The position numbers and the translations under genes are program-made. DNA of 64,000 nucleotides. Origin: Halanaerobium kushneri. GTDB lineage: Bacteria > Bacillota > Halanaerobiia > Halanaerobiales > Halanaerobiaceae. Position 1 is the first letter of the stretch. Each line of letters begins with the position of its first letter. Shown here one piece after another: positions 17,733 to 27,002 of the stretch. The stretch lies in assembly GCF_900156285.1 (NCBI RefSeq), contig NZ_FTNC01000012.1:1-64000 (forward strand), written 5' to 3'. The notes under the pieces were generated by a model, which was not told where the DNA came from, searched no databases, and worked only from the letters and a program-made list of their open reading frames with translations.

Positions 17733-18662
17733 TTAAATTTCAGTGATTCTAATTAATTTTTTGAGCCTTTTTAAATCCTTTAGGCTTCCCATTTCTGTAC
17801 CATCTCTTAACAGTGTTGCACTGCTGGCAGCGGCTGCAAATTTAATCATTTCCCTTAAATTAAGGTTATTTTCCAGAGCATAGGCCAGTCCACCGACCAT
17901 CGCATCTCCAGCTCCAACTGTGCTTTTTACATTTAACTTTAATGGATCAATTTTATATTTCCCCTGCTCTGTAATAAATACTGCCCCATTTTCGCCCAGA
18001 GAAAGCATAATCATTTTAATACCATTATCTAAGAGACTTTCTGCTTTTCTAATCATCATCTTTAGATCCTTAAAGTCTTTTTTAAAATAAAGTTCCAGCT
18101 CATGTTCATTGGGTTTAATTAATGTGGGTGCTGCTTCTATACCTGCTTCAAATAGTGGTCCATCTGCATCCAGTATAGTTTTAATTTTTCTATTTTTAGC
18201 TTCTTTAATGAGTTCAAAATAAATATCATTATCAACTCCAGCTGGAACACTACCTGCTAAAACTAATATATCATCTGTTTTTAAATTAGTAAAAAGTTTT
18301 GTCTTTAATTCTTCAATTTGTCTGAAAGAAATTGGAGAACCTGATTCATTAAGATCAGTAAATGTGTTATTAACTGGATCTACTATTTTAGTATTTGTTC
18401 TAGTTTCCCTACTAGTTTTAATAAATTCTGTTTTTATACCTAAGCTTTTAATTTCATTTATAATAAAATTTCCGGCTGCTCCACCTAAAAGACCGGCAGC
18501 TGTGCTCTGCTGACCTAAGTTTTTAAGCATTTTCGAAACATTAATCCCCTTACCTCCAGCATCTTTGTGTACTTTTTTGATGCGGTTTAAATTATTAATT
18601 CTAAAACTTTCTATAATTATGGTTTTATCTAAAGCTGGATTTAAAGTTAGTGTTTTGATCAT
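17733..18662 (-). CDS. PfkB-family kinase, 1-phosphofructokinase type
   Basis: 309 residues from the ATG at 18662, ten bases after AGGGA. The N-terminal TLNPALDKT, the GGKGINVSK substrate motif and GAGDAMVGG (catalytic Asp253) match the FruK/LacC branch, which phosphorylates fructose-1-phosphate or tagatose-6-phosphate to a 1,6-bisphosphate. It lies between mtlA and the SorE-like dehydrogenase. A role on fructose-1-phosphate would complete a route from mannitol to fructose-1,6-bisphosphate. Sequence alone does not separate FruK from LacC. Confidence 0.8.
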   Translation of the reverse strand: MIKTLTLNPALDKTIIIESFRINNLNRIKKVHKDAGGKGINVSKMLKNLGQQSTAAGLLGGAAGNFIINEIKSLGIKTEFIKTSRETRTNTKIVDPVNNTFTDLNESGSPISFRQIEELKTKLFTNLKTDDILVLAGSVPAGVDNDIYFELIKEAKNRKIKTILDADGPLFEAGIEAAPTLIKPNEHELELYFKKDFKDLKMMIRKAESLLDNGIKMIMLSLGENGAVFITEQGKYKIDPLKLNVKSTVGAGDAMVGGLAYALENNLNLREMIKFAAAASSATLLRDGTEMGSLKDLKRLKKLIRITEI

Positions 18663-18693
18663 TATTATCAATCCCTATTAATTATTTTAATTT

Positions 18694-18740
18694 GCTCCCC
18701 CGCTTAGAGCTTCTCTTAAAGACATTCTAAACAGGGGAGC
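18694..18740 (-). promoter_or_regulatory. Large hairpin in the mRNA between mtlA and the PfkB kinase
   Basis: On the minus strand GCTCCCC-x-GTTTAGA pairs with TCTAAGC-x-GGGGAGC, giving about 14 pairs around an 18-base loop. No T-run follows, so full termination is unlikely. It may protect the upstream mtlR-mtlA message or reduce expression of the downstream kinase. Confidence 0.6.
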
Positions 18741-18760
18741 CTGCTTATTTATTAATATTT

Positions 18761-20653
18761 TTAAAGTGTAAATTCTTCGTAGATATAGTCAATATCATCT
18801 GTAGTTCTTAATTTTTCAGCTGTGGTATTTTCTTCTATTAATTCCGATAAATTAGCCAGAATCTTGAGATGTTCATTACCTACACCTGCAATTGCAATTA
18901 CCAGATAGACTGTCTCACCTTCAAAATTTACTCCTTCCGGAAACTGCAAAATTGAAATTCCAGTCTTTTTAATTTTCTTTTTAGCACTTCCCACACCATG
19001 AGGTATTGCAACCCCCTGACCAATATATGTTGACATTTCTTCTTCTCGATCCAGCATTGCATTAACATAATCCTGGTCAACATAACCGCTGTCAACAAGA
19101 AGCTGACCTGCCATTTTAATAGCCTCAGTTCTTTTGACACTGTCTAAACCCAGTTTTATATTTTCTTTTTTTAAAATTTCTTGATTGACGAAAGCAGCAG
19201 ACTGAGCTTCTTTTTTTTCTACTGCTTTACTCTGCTTTTTTTGATCATCTTCTCCTGCCTGCAGTCTTTCTACTAGCTGATCATAAACAGGAGTCTGCAG
19301 AAAGTCCTGTATTGAAATATGTTCAGCCTGAGGTGCTTTCTGTTTTGCTCGTTCAGTTAAATTCTGATGAGTAATTACTATCTGAGCATCCTGAGGGATT
19401 TCATCAATTGCCTTATTGACAACTTCAATATCCAGTCCGGCTGCTTTTATCTTCTTACGCAGTCTTCCTGCTCCCATTGCACTGGAACCCATACCTGCAT
19501 CACAGGCAAAAACAATTTTACTTACTTCTGAGGCACTTAACTTTTTATTAGCTTTATCCATGTGTAAATCTCTACCCTTTTGCTCTCTTACCCTAGACTG
19601 GGCTGATTCAAACTCCATAGTATCTCCGCGGGCAACAGACCTTTTAATTAAAACAGAGGCTATTACAAATGATACTGCTGTAGCAGCTAATATTCCGGCA
19701 AATACACCTAGATAATTTCCTCTTGGTGTCATTGCCAGATAGGCAAAAATACTACCAGGAGAAGGTGTTGCTACAAGACCAGTGTTAAATAGTCTGAAAG
19801 TAAAGATCCCGCTGGCTCCACCACCTATAACTGCTAATAAAAGAGAAGGCTTCATTAAAACATAAGGAAAATATATTTCGTGAATTCCACCAAAAAAGTG
19901 AATTATTATTGCACCAGGTGCAGACTCTTTTACCATTCCCTCCGCCGAGAAAATCCAGTAAGCTAAAAGAATTCCAAGTCCGGGACCAGGATTTGTTTCC
20001 AGCATAAAAAAGATTGACTTACCCGCTTCTTCTACCTGCTGAACTCCTAAGGGACTTAAAATACCATGGTTGATTGCATTATTTAAAAATAAAATTTTTG
20101 CAGGCTCAATAAAGATTGAAGCCAGAGGTAAAAGACCACGATTTACAAAAAATTCTACTCCTACCCGTAAGACTTCATTTAAGTTGCTTACAACAGGACC
20201 AATAATTTGATAAGCAAAGATTGCAAGCAGACCACCAACAATACCGGCTGTAAAGTTATTAATCAGCATTTCAAAACCAGGTTTTATCTTTCCTTCAAAC
20301 TGCTGATCAATATGTTTAATAACCCAGCCTCCAAAAGGACCTAAAATCATTGCCCCAATAAACATTGGAATATCAGTACCAACAATAACTCCCATTGTAG
20401 CAATAACACCTATTACACCACCTCTTTTACCAGCTACCATCTGCCCACCAGTAAAAGCTATCAAGACAGGCAGCATATAGGTTATCATAGGACCAACTAA
20501 ACTTGCCAGTCCTTCATTTGGAATCCAGCCTGTTGGAATAAAAAAGGCCGTAATTAAACCCCAGGCAATAAAAGCACCAATATTAGGCATTACCATCCCA
20601 CTTAAAAAACGACCAAAATTCTGCACCTTATTCTGAAAACTACTTTTCTGCAT
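18761..20653 (-). CDS. mtlA: PTS mannitol-specific EIICBA permease
   Basis: 630 residues with all three domains in one chain. EIIC (about 1-340) starts with MVMPNIGAFIAWG and contains GGIHEIYFPYVLM, typical of mannitol permeases. EIIB carries Cys384 in FACDAGMGSSAMG, the same number as in E. coli MtlA. EIIA carries His552 in AIPHGVG. It imports mannitol as mannitol-1-phosphate. It begins directly after the mtlR stop codon, with AAGGAGG inside the end of mtlR, so the two are tightly coupled. A basic, Gln/Lys-rich linker joins EIIB and EIIA. Confidence 0.93.
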   Translation of the reverse strand: MQKSSFQNKVQNFGRFLSGMVMPNIGAFIAWGLITAFFIPTGWIPNEGLASLVGPMITYMLPVLIAFTGGQMVAGKRGGVIGVIATMGVIVGTDIPMFIGAMILGPFGGWVIKHIDQQFEGKIKPGFEMLINNFTAGIVGGLLAIFAYQIIGPVVSNLNEVLRVGVEFFVNRGLLPLASIFIEPAKILFLNNAINHGILSPLGVQQVEEAGKSIFFMLETNPGPGLGILLAYWIFSAEGMVKESAPGAIIIHFFGGIHEIYFPYVLMKPSLLLAVIGGGASGIFTFRLFNTGLVATPSPGSIFAYLAMTPRGNYLGVFAGILAATAVSFVIASVLIKRSVARGDTMEFESAQSRVREQKGRDLHMDKANKKLSASEVSKIVFACDAGMGSSAMGAGRLRKKIKAAGLDIEVVNKAIDEIPQDAQIVITHQNLTERAKQKAPQAEHISIQDFLQTPVYDQLVERLQAGEDDQKKQSKAVEKKEAQSAAFVNQEILKKENIKLGLDSVKRTEAIKMAGQLLVDSGYVDQDYVNAMLDREEEMSTYIGQGVAIPHGVGSAKKKIKKTGISILQFPEGVNFEGETVYLVIAIAGVGNEHLKILANLSELIEENTTAEKLRTTDDIDYIYEEFTL

Positions 20654-22768
20654 TTAATTTTCCTCCTTGTGATATTGAACTGTACTTTTTTGTTGTAAAA
20701 AATAATCAAAATGTTCTGCCAGTCCATAATAAATTTCTTCCCTACTGCCGCTATTAACAGCATCGATAAAATTTTGATTTTCAATTAATAAATGACTGAT
20801 TTCACTTAAAACTTCTCTGCCCTGAGTACTTCCCTTAAGAGGGGCAGCCATTAAAACAACAAGATTTATTGCTGTTTTATCTTCATTTTCAGCCTCAAGT
20901 TCAAAGCTTTTCTCAGGTCGAATAACTGCAAAATATAATTCATTAACTGCACTGCTCTGGCAGTGGAGCAGCATGATCCGATTATGTTTTAAAACTGTAC
21001 TTCCCTTTTCTTCTCTTAAATTCAAATCCATTTTAACTTTATTTCTTTTGGCTGGTTTTTCGGCCAGGATAGCTGCAGCATCTTCAATTAATTTTTCTAT
21101 ATTTTGAAATTGATAATTACTTTTTAACTGAAAGTTATTTAAAACCTCCAGTATTCCCTGATTGTAATTATTAATCATTTCCAGTTTTTCTTTTAAAGTA
21201 ATTTTATTATTCCTTCTCCGGCTTTTAGCCCTGTTTTTGAGGAGAAAATCGCTAATTTCCTGCTGCTGCTTTTCATTTAAGAGAGGATTAACAACAATTA
21301 CCGGAACTGTACTCTCAGGGATTGCAACTGTCGAAATAATAAGATCAAGATTCAAATTTTCAATTTCCTGCCTGTCAAAATCTAAGGTTGAAATTAAAGA
21401 TGTTACTTCTATATTTTTAAATTCTTTGCTTAGTCTGGATGCCAAGAGCCTGGAGGCACCGATGCCGCTTGTACAGGCAACTGCTGCTCTATATTTTTGC
21501 TGTGGCTTCCTCTTTCTTTCCACAGCAGAACCAAGATGCATTGCAATATAGGCTGCCTCAGAATCAGGAACTTCAATTTTTTCTTTTTCGGCCAGAATAG
21601 CTGCACATTTTTTTGAAACTTCAAATAACTCAGCATATTTTTCTTTTATTTCCTCTAAAAGAGGATTTCGAATATCTAACTCCAGCTTAATCCGATTAAT
21701 TGTTGGCTCAAGGTGCCGGACCAGCCCAATTAAAAGTTCTTCATCATCTTCAAGATAGATTCCAAGCTCTATTTCCGCTTTTTCAATCATTTTTCTTGTT
21801 ATATTAACCAGATGGTAATCTTCGGTCATCGAAATTTCGTCATTATAAATTCCACCACGACCTTTACTCCCCATTAAATGCATTGTCACATAAGCGATTT
21901 CTGCTTCCGGTATTTCTACTTTAAAGGCCTCTGCGATTGAAGAAACAAGTTCGCTGGCTATTAGAAATTCCTTTTTCCCTTTTAAATTATCCAGTATCTC
22001 TGGATTAATAGTTATTTGTTCACCATCCTTAATCCTCTTTAAAGCAATTGCCAGGTGTACCATCAGTGCAGCATAGGCATCATCAGCAAGCTGATAACTC
22101 ATTTTGTTTTCTAGTTTTTTGATATATTCATCTAATAAATTAATTGTATCAAGTCCAATTAGATTTAAGAGCCTATTTTTTGATATATTTTTTCTCAGTT
22201 TTTTTTCTGGCTCAGAATACTTATCCTGAAGCATCAGTAAAATTTCTTCCAAATTGAAATTCTGATAGAGCAGATTAATACTTGCCTTTCTGATCTCCCT
22301 CTCCTTACCCTGTAGAAAAACTCCCAATCCTGGCTTTCTGACCAGTTTGATCTGATATTCTTTAAGCCAACCTTCAATTTCATCTAAATCGTGACTGATT
22401 GTTGCCTCAGAGACATTACAAATCCTGGTAAAAGTATAAAGTTTATTGGGCCTCTGATCTCTTAAAAGCTCGGAAAGAATAATCATTTTTCTTTCTTCAG
22501 GTGTAAAATGTCTGTCAACAGCCTCAAACTCCAGCAGTTCTGCAATTCTGGTTTTATCAGCTGGCAAACAGTCCAGGCGAATCCCTGTACCTTTTTTCTT
22601 TTCCAATTTAATATCATTACTTCTCAACCATTTTTCTACTTTTTTGAGTTCTCTCAAAACCGTTCTGGAGCTGACATCTAACCTTTCTGCAATTTTCTCA
22701 GTCACAATGTAATCCTCATTTTTAATTAAGATCTTAATAATCTTTTTAGTTCTAGAACTAATTTTCAT
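20654..22768 (-). CDS. mtlR: Mannitol operon transcriptional activator, PRD-containing
   Basis: 704 residues from the ATG at 22768, preceded by AAAGGAG. Domains in order are a DeoR/HTH_11 helix-turn-helix (SSRTVLREL at about 30-40), a second Mga-type helix-turn-helix, two PTS-regulation domains with their histidines (MVHLAIALKR, VTMHLMGS, GLVRHLEP, IAMHLGSA), an EIIB-like domain with Cys in ACTSGIGAS, and an EIIA-like domain with His in LLHCQSS. This is the MtlR architecture, in which PTS phosphorylation sets activity. It is the first gene of the operon and overlaps functionally with mtlA. Confidence 0.92.
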   Translation of the reverse strand: MKISSRTKKIIKILIKNEDYIVTEKIAERLDVSSRTVLRELKKVEKWLRSNDIKLEKKKGTGIRLDCLPADKTRIAELLEFEAVDRHFTPEERKMIILSELLRDQRPNKLYTFTRICNVSEATISHDLDEIEGWLKEYQIKLVRKPGLGVFLQGKEREIRKASINLLYQNFNLEEILLMLQDKYSEPEKKLRKNISKNRLLNLIGLDTINLLDEYIKKLENKMSYQLADDAYAALMVHLAIALKRIKDGEQITINPEILDNLKGKKEFLIASELVSSIAEAFKVEIPEAEIAYVTMHLMGSKGRGGIYNDEISMTEDYHLVNITRKMIEKAEIELGIYLEDDEELLIGLVRHLEPTINRIKLELDIRNPLLEEIKEKYAELFEVSKKCAAILAEKEKIEVPDSEAAYIAMHLGSAVERKRKPQQKYRAAVACTSGIGASRLLASRLSKEFKNIEVTSLISTLDFDRQEIENLNLDLIISTVAIPESTVPVIVVNPLLNEKQQQEISDFLLKNRAKSRRRNNKITLKEKLEMINNYNQGILEVLNNFQLKSNYQFQNIEKLIEDAAAILAEKPAKRNKVKMDLNLREEKGSTVLKHNRIMLLHCQSSAVNELYFAVIRPEKSFELEAENEDKTAINLVVLMAAPLKGSTQGREVLSEISHLLIENQNFIDAVNSGSREEIYYGLAEHFDYFLQQKSTVQYHKEEN

Positions 22769-22799
22769 AACTGATACTCCTTTGGCCAAAATTCCTGTT

Positions 22800-22842
22800 C
22801 AGGTACCGTGTACCACCCGATTTTTGTCAAACTATGTTGAAA
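22800..22842 (+). repeat. Dispersed extragenic repeat, copy A
   Basis: 43 bases starting CAGGTACCGTGTACCACCCG and ending GTTGAAA, 40 of 43 identical to copy B at 23050-23092. It lies in the 496-base gap between divergent mtlR and lipM. No open reading frame or clear promoter was found in that gap, only AT-rich sequence and these repeats. Confidence 0.75.
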
Positions 22843-23049
22843 TAGTTCAAATTAAGAAAAAGCAGATTATAAGCTTATGCCATTCTTATTAAATTATGTC
22901 ACTTAAATGCAGATTTATTTTATAGCTTTTCTCAATTTCTAATTTAATTTTATTCTCTTAAGACTTAAATTACAAGGAAAAGAAAAATAGTTCTGGCAGC
23001 TTTTATAAATGACAGAATTTATAATCTTTAATTTTGTCTTATTTACATC

Positions 23050-23092
23050 CAGGTGCCGTGTACCACCCGATTTTTGTTAAACTATGCTGAAA
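23050..23092 (+). repeat. Dispersed extragenic repeat, copy B
   Basis: Same orientation as copy A, 250 bases away, with core GGTGCCGTGTACC. The three differences are substitutions. The core occurs again, reverse-complemented, in the nadE terminator loop at 6868-6880. Such short palindromic cores recall REP sequences moved by RAYT (TnpA-REP) enzymes, though no RAYT gene is in this window. Confidence 0.75.
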
Positions 23093-23137
23093 AAGACCTA
23101 AAAACAGGATCTTTCGATAAATATATACATAATATGA

Positions 23138-23165
23138 CAAGTGCCAGGCACATGTACATGTACAT
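23138..23165. repeat. Palindromic element GTGCCAGGCAC with ATGTACATGTACAT
   Basis: Two adjacent palindromes, GTGCC-A-GGCAC and ATGTACATGTACAT, lie about 100 bases before lipM. The first resembles the ends of REP-like elements. The two may be part of the lipM leader or a remnant of the same repeat family as copies A and B. Confidence 0.5.
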
Positions 23166-23264
23166 AAAAGGATAAAATAAAAAAAGGACCTCTATATTTT
23201 AAATAGAATATATTAATTAGCGATAAATAAAATAGAGTAAGAATTCAATAATGGAGTGATGACT

Positions 23265-24083
23265 TTGCATAAATGGCGGCTTATAATTGAGAACAAAAAC
23301 GATGCCTACTATAATATGGCAGTTGATGAAGCGATCATGAAAATCCACAGTCAGGGTGAAACTCCTCCCACTTTACGTTTTTATGGTTGGAAACCTGCTG
23401 CTCTTTCGTTGGGCTATTTTCAGCAGGCTAGAAAAGAAGTTAATTTTGAGAAATGTCAGCAGCAAGGAATCGATCTTGTCCGGCGCTTAACTGGGGGTAG
23501 GGCAATTTTACATGATAGAGAACTCACCTATAGTATTGTAATTAGAGAAGATTATAAACTGCTGGCTGATTCTATAGAAAAAAGTTATCAGCAGATTAGC
23601 AGAGGTCTTGTTGCTGGCTTAAATCAGCTGGGAATTGAGGCAGAGTTAAAAGCTGTTGAAAAGGGACAAAAAGCCCCACGTGGTCATTCTGCTGCCTGTT
23701 TTGATGCTCCATCCTGGTATGAAGTGATTTTAAATAATAAAAAGTTGATTGGAAGTGCTCAAAGGAGAAAGAATAATACAATTTTGCAGCATGGCTCTCT
23801 TCCACTTGAAATTGAAGCAGATAAAATTTTTAAATTTTTAAATTATGATTCTGAAAGACAGCGAGAAAAAGCCCGGAGAGTGTTTGCAGCTAAATCAACC
23901 TCATTGAAAAAAGCCGGATATTATTTCTCTGAAAAAAAACTAAAAAGAGCTTTAGCTCAGGGACTGGAGCAGGCACTGGAAATCAATTTAGAAAAAGATA
24001 AATTAACTGAATCAGAAAAAAAACTGGCTTTAAAACTGGCTGAAGAAAAATATAAAAGTAAAAAGTGGACCTATAAGAGATAA
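23265..24083 (+). CDS. lipM: Octanoyltransferase LipM / lipoate-protein ligase A family
   Basis: 272 residues from a TTG at 23265, eight bases after GGAG; the ATG at 23259 would be only two bases from that site. The biotin/lipoate-transferase fold shows RRLTGGRAILHD, Cys145 in ACFDAPSWYEV, and GSAQRRKNNTILQHGSLPL. Cys145 corresponds to the nucleophile of Bacillus LipM, so octanoyl transfer from acyl carrier protein is likelier than ATP-dependent ligation. The lipoyl synthase gene 25 bases downstream supports de novo lipoate synthesis. Confidence 0.85.
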   Translation: MHKWRLIIENKNDAYYNMAVDEAIMKIHSQGETPPTLRFYGWKPAALSLGYFQQARKEVNFEKCQQQGIDLVRRLTGGRAILHDRELTYSIVIREDYKLLADSIEKSYQQISRGLVAGLNQLGIEAELKAVEKGQKAPRGHSAACFDAPSWYEVILNNKKLIGSAQRRKNNTILQHGSLPLEIEADKIFKFLNYDSERQREKARRVFAAKSTSLKKAGYYFSEKKLKRALAQGLEQALEINLEKDKLTESEKKLALKLAEEKYKSKKWTYKR

Positions 24084-24108
24084 ATTAATCCTGAAAGGTG
24101 GTAATATA

Positions 24109-24984
24109 ATGATAAATAAAAATGCTCGCAAAAGATTACCGAGCTGGTTGCGTCAAAAAGATCCTCTGCAGAAAGGGATGCTGGCAACCCGCAATATGCT
24201 TAAAAATTTAGAATTAAATACAGTCTGTCAGAATGCCCGCTGTCCTAACATTGGTGAATGTTACAGCAAAAAAACAGCTACTTTTATGATTCTGGGCCAG
24301 TACTGTACTCGCAACTGCCGTTTCTGTTCTGTAACTCATCATAAACCGGAAGCTGTTGACCTTAAGGAAGCTGCTAGAGTGGCAGAAGCTGTTGCAAAAC
24401 TAAAGCTTAAACACGCTGTTATTACTTCAGTAACCCGTGATGACCTTGAAGATGGTGGTGCAGAACAGTTTGTAAGAGTAATTAATGCTATTAGAGAAAG
24501 AACACCGTCAGTTTCTGTAGAAGTATTAACTCCTGATTTTAACAATAATCAGGCTGCTTTAGACAAAATTATTAAGGCAAAACCTGAAATTTTTAATCAT
24601 AACGTAGAAACTGTACCTGCCCTTTATCAAAAGGTAAGACCACAGGCGGATTATCAGCAGTCACTAACTGTTTTAAATACGGTAGCGGAAAGAGATTCAG
24701 AAATAATAATTAAATCAGGTATGATGCTTGGGCTTGGAGAAAGTGAAGAAGAACTTACTGCAGTCTGGAAAGATCTGCTGGCAGCTGGGGTGGAAATATT
24801 AACGATGGGACAATATCTTCAACCTACAAATAAAAATATTGAAGTAGCAGAATATATAAGACCGGAGCAATTTGAAGAATTTAAAGAAAAAGCTCTTAAA
24901 CTTGGCTTTAAATCAGTTTCCTCCGGTCCTCATGTGCGAAGTTCTTATTTAGCTGAAGAAACTTATGAAAATTTAAATTCTTAA
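24109..24984 (+). CDS. lipA: Lipoyl synthase
   Basis: 291 residues. A radical SAM enzyme that inserts two sulfurs into protein-bound octanoyl groups. The auxiliary cluster cysteines are Cys40, Cys45 and Cys51 (CQNARCPNIGEC). The radical SAM cluster cysteines are Cys66, Cys70 and Cys73 (CTRNCRFC). The C-terminal RSSY motif of LipA (VRSSYLAEE) is present. GAAAGGTGG precedes the start. It forms a two-gene unit with lipM. The lipoylated client proteins are not in the window. Confidence 0.96.
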   Translation: MINKNARKRLPSWLRQKDPLQKGMLATRNMLKNLELNTVCQNARCPNIGECYSKKTATFMILGQYCTRNCRFCSVTHHKPEAVDLKEAARVAEAVAKLKLKHAVITSVTRDDLEDGGAEQFVRVINAIRERTPSVSVEVLTPDFNNNQAALDKIIKAKPEIFNHNVETVPALYQKVRPQADYQQSLTVLNTVAERDSEIIIKSGMMLGLGESEEELTAVWKDLLAAGVEILTMGQYLQPTNKNIEVAEYIRPEQFEEFKEKALKLGFKSVSSGPHVRSSYLAEETYENLNS

Positions 24985-25043
24985 ATATTTAAAAAGCAAT
25001 AAATCTCTAAAGCTATAGTAACTTTAACAGTAATTTAAAAATT

Positions 25044-26999
25044 TTAACCAGGGTATTTTTCCTTGATGATTCCATCCTGATAGGCGGTAAGAAGCTGCAT
25101 TAAATACTTGACATCTTCTCCCAGCTTTTTACCAATATCTGTATCAGCTATTTTTTGTGGTTTCTCAAATCTCAATACATCTGTTGCTGAAATTGTGTCC
25201 CTGCTATCTTTATGCAGGGCATTTTTTTTGCTAATAAAAGGTTCATGAGATATCAACCGCATTTTAGTATTACTATAAGTTAAGGTATAGCCTGCTATTC
25301 CAGTTTTTTCATGGTAGGCTGCAGAAATACCGCCATCAATTACTAATAGTCTTCCATTTCCCTTAATTGGACTTTCTCCCTTTTTTTCTGCTACCGGAGT
25401 ATGACCATTAATAATATGTCCGGTTTCCGGATTAAGTCCAAACTCAGCCAAAATCTTTTTGCAGATATATTCTTTCTCTCTGGCCTGATAGTAAGGGTTT
25501 TTCTTTTCCAGATAAAGCTCCGATTTATCTTCCTCAGTAAAGTAGCGGAGAAAAGTTGTCATTTTCTCTTTACCAAATAATGGGGACAGCTCACCCCGCC
25601 AGAGGTACCAGAGCCAGTCTTTAAAATTATGATTACTGTCCGGATTAGAATAACTGCGCCGAATAACATCATCGAAAAAATCCATTAGATTTTTTCCACT
25701 GTATTTCTTGCCCTCAACTTCGATTGCAGAAAAGCTGCCCTCTTCATTCATCGGCAGGCAGCCATGAAAAAGCAAATTACCATTATATTTTCTGTACATA
25801 TTGCCATTATTAAAAAGAAAACGTATGTCAGCTTTCAATCGATCATTATTTCTAAATGAATAACGAAGCTGTTCTATAACCTCTTCCTCCCAGCTGCTCA
25901 AGCGATAGGGATCCTGGGGATCAATAGTTGGAAAATCAGAATCAGTTAATTTATACTCTTTGCCATTAAGAACAATAATACCTTTTTGATAGTCAATTTT
26001 TTCTAAATATAAAGCCTCATTCATTTTAAATTCAGGCCTCTTTTTTATCAGCTGTCCTTCCAGTTTAAATTGAATAACAGCAATTGCCTTATGCATCTGG
26101 GTCATTATATTTATTTCATCCTGATCCAGCTCTCGTTCAATTAACTTAGGTTTAAAAATTTCCGAATTAACTTTTTGATAGTTACTCATGGCGAATCTGG
26201 CCAGGGGCCTCATGTTAATTCCATAACCCTCTTCTAAAAACTCAAGATTACCATAGCGAAGTGCAATTCTTAAAGCAGTAGCAATTAAAGATTTCTGACC
26301 CAGAGCTGCTCCCATCCAAAGGATATCGTGATTTCCCCACTGAATATCAACATTATGGTGATTTTTTAAAACATTCATAATCACATCAGGTGCCGGACCA
26401 CGGTCAAAAATATCACCAATAATGTGCAGTTTATCAACTGCAAAACTCTGTATTAATTCAGAAAGAGATATAATAAAATTTTCTGCCTGATCGATTTCGA
26501 TAATTGTTGTTAAAATCTGATCCTTATAGTCTTTTTTATTGGGATCGCCTTTTTTTATATGTAAAAGCTCTTCAATAATATAAGCAAATTCTTCCGGCAG
26601 AGCCTTTCGCACCTTAGAGCGAGTATAAATTGAAGAAACTTCCTGAGAAATTCTGACCATATAATCCAGGGCCTCTTTATACCACTCAGGTGGAATTCCT
26701 CCTCGTGCATGCAGTTCTTTCATCTTTGATTTAGGATAAAATATTAATGTAGCTAATTCTCTTTTTTCTGTATCGGTTAAACTGTCAGAAAAAATCTGAT
26801 CAATCTTATACTCAATTACTCCTGAGGCAGTTTTCAGCATATACTTAAATGCCTCAGCTTCTCCGTGTAAATCAGTTAAAAAATGTTCGGTACTTTTTGG
26901 CAAATTTAAAATCGCTTTTAAATTTATAATTTCTGTGCTGACAGCCGGTATATTTGGAAATTGATCTGCTAAAAGCTGTAAATATTTTAAATCTTTCAT
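25044..26999 (-). CDS. fbp: Fructose-1,6-bisphosphatase, class III
   Basis: 651 residues from the ATG at 26999, which has GGGAGGT five bases upstream. The class III (Firmicutes) enzyme contains a metallophosphatase core split by long insertions: FLTDLHGE, GDIFDRGPAPD, WGNHDILWMGAA and NGHTPVAEK are visible in order. It removes the 1-phosphate of fructose-1,6-bisphosphate in gluconeogenesis. It follows the acetyltransferase gene by only three bases and is convergent with lipA. Confidence 0.95.
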   Translation of the reverse strand: MKDLKYLQLLADQFPNIPAVSTEIINLKAILNLPKSTEHFLTDLHGEAEAFKYMLKTASGVIEYKIDQIFSDSLTDTEKRELATLIFYPKSKMKELHARGGIPPEWYKEALDYMVRISQEVSSIYTRSKVRKALPEEFAYIIEELLHIKKGDPNKKDYKDQILTTIIEIDQAENFIISLSELIQSFAVDKLHIIGDIFDRGPAPDVIMNVLKNHHNVDIQWGNHDILWMGAALGQKSLIATALRIALRYGNLEFLEEGYGINMRPLARFAMSNYQKVNSEIFKPKLIERELDQDEINIMTQMHKAIAVIQFKLEGQLIKKRPEFKMNEALYLEKIDYQKGIIVLNGKEYKLTDSDFPTIDPQDPYRLSSWEEEVIEQLRYSFRNNDRLKADIRFLFNNGNMYRKYNGNLLFHGCLPMNEEGSFSAIEVEGKKYSGKNLMDFFDDVIRRSYSNPDSNHNFKDWLWYLWRGELSPLFGKEKMTTFLRYFTEEDKSELYLEKKNPYYQAREKEYICKKILAEFGLNPETGHIINGHTPVAEKKGESPIKGNGRLLVIDGGISAAYHEKTGIAGYTLTYSNTKMRLISHEPFISKKNALHKDSRDTISATDVLRFEKPQKIADTDIGKKLGEDVKYLMQLLTAYQDGIIKEKYPG

Positions 27000-27002
27000 C
27001 AA

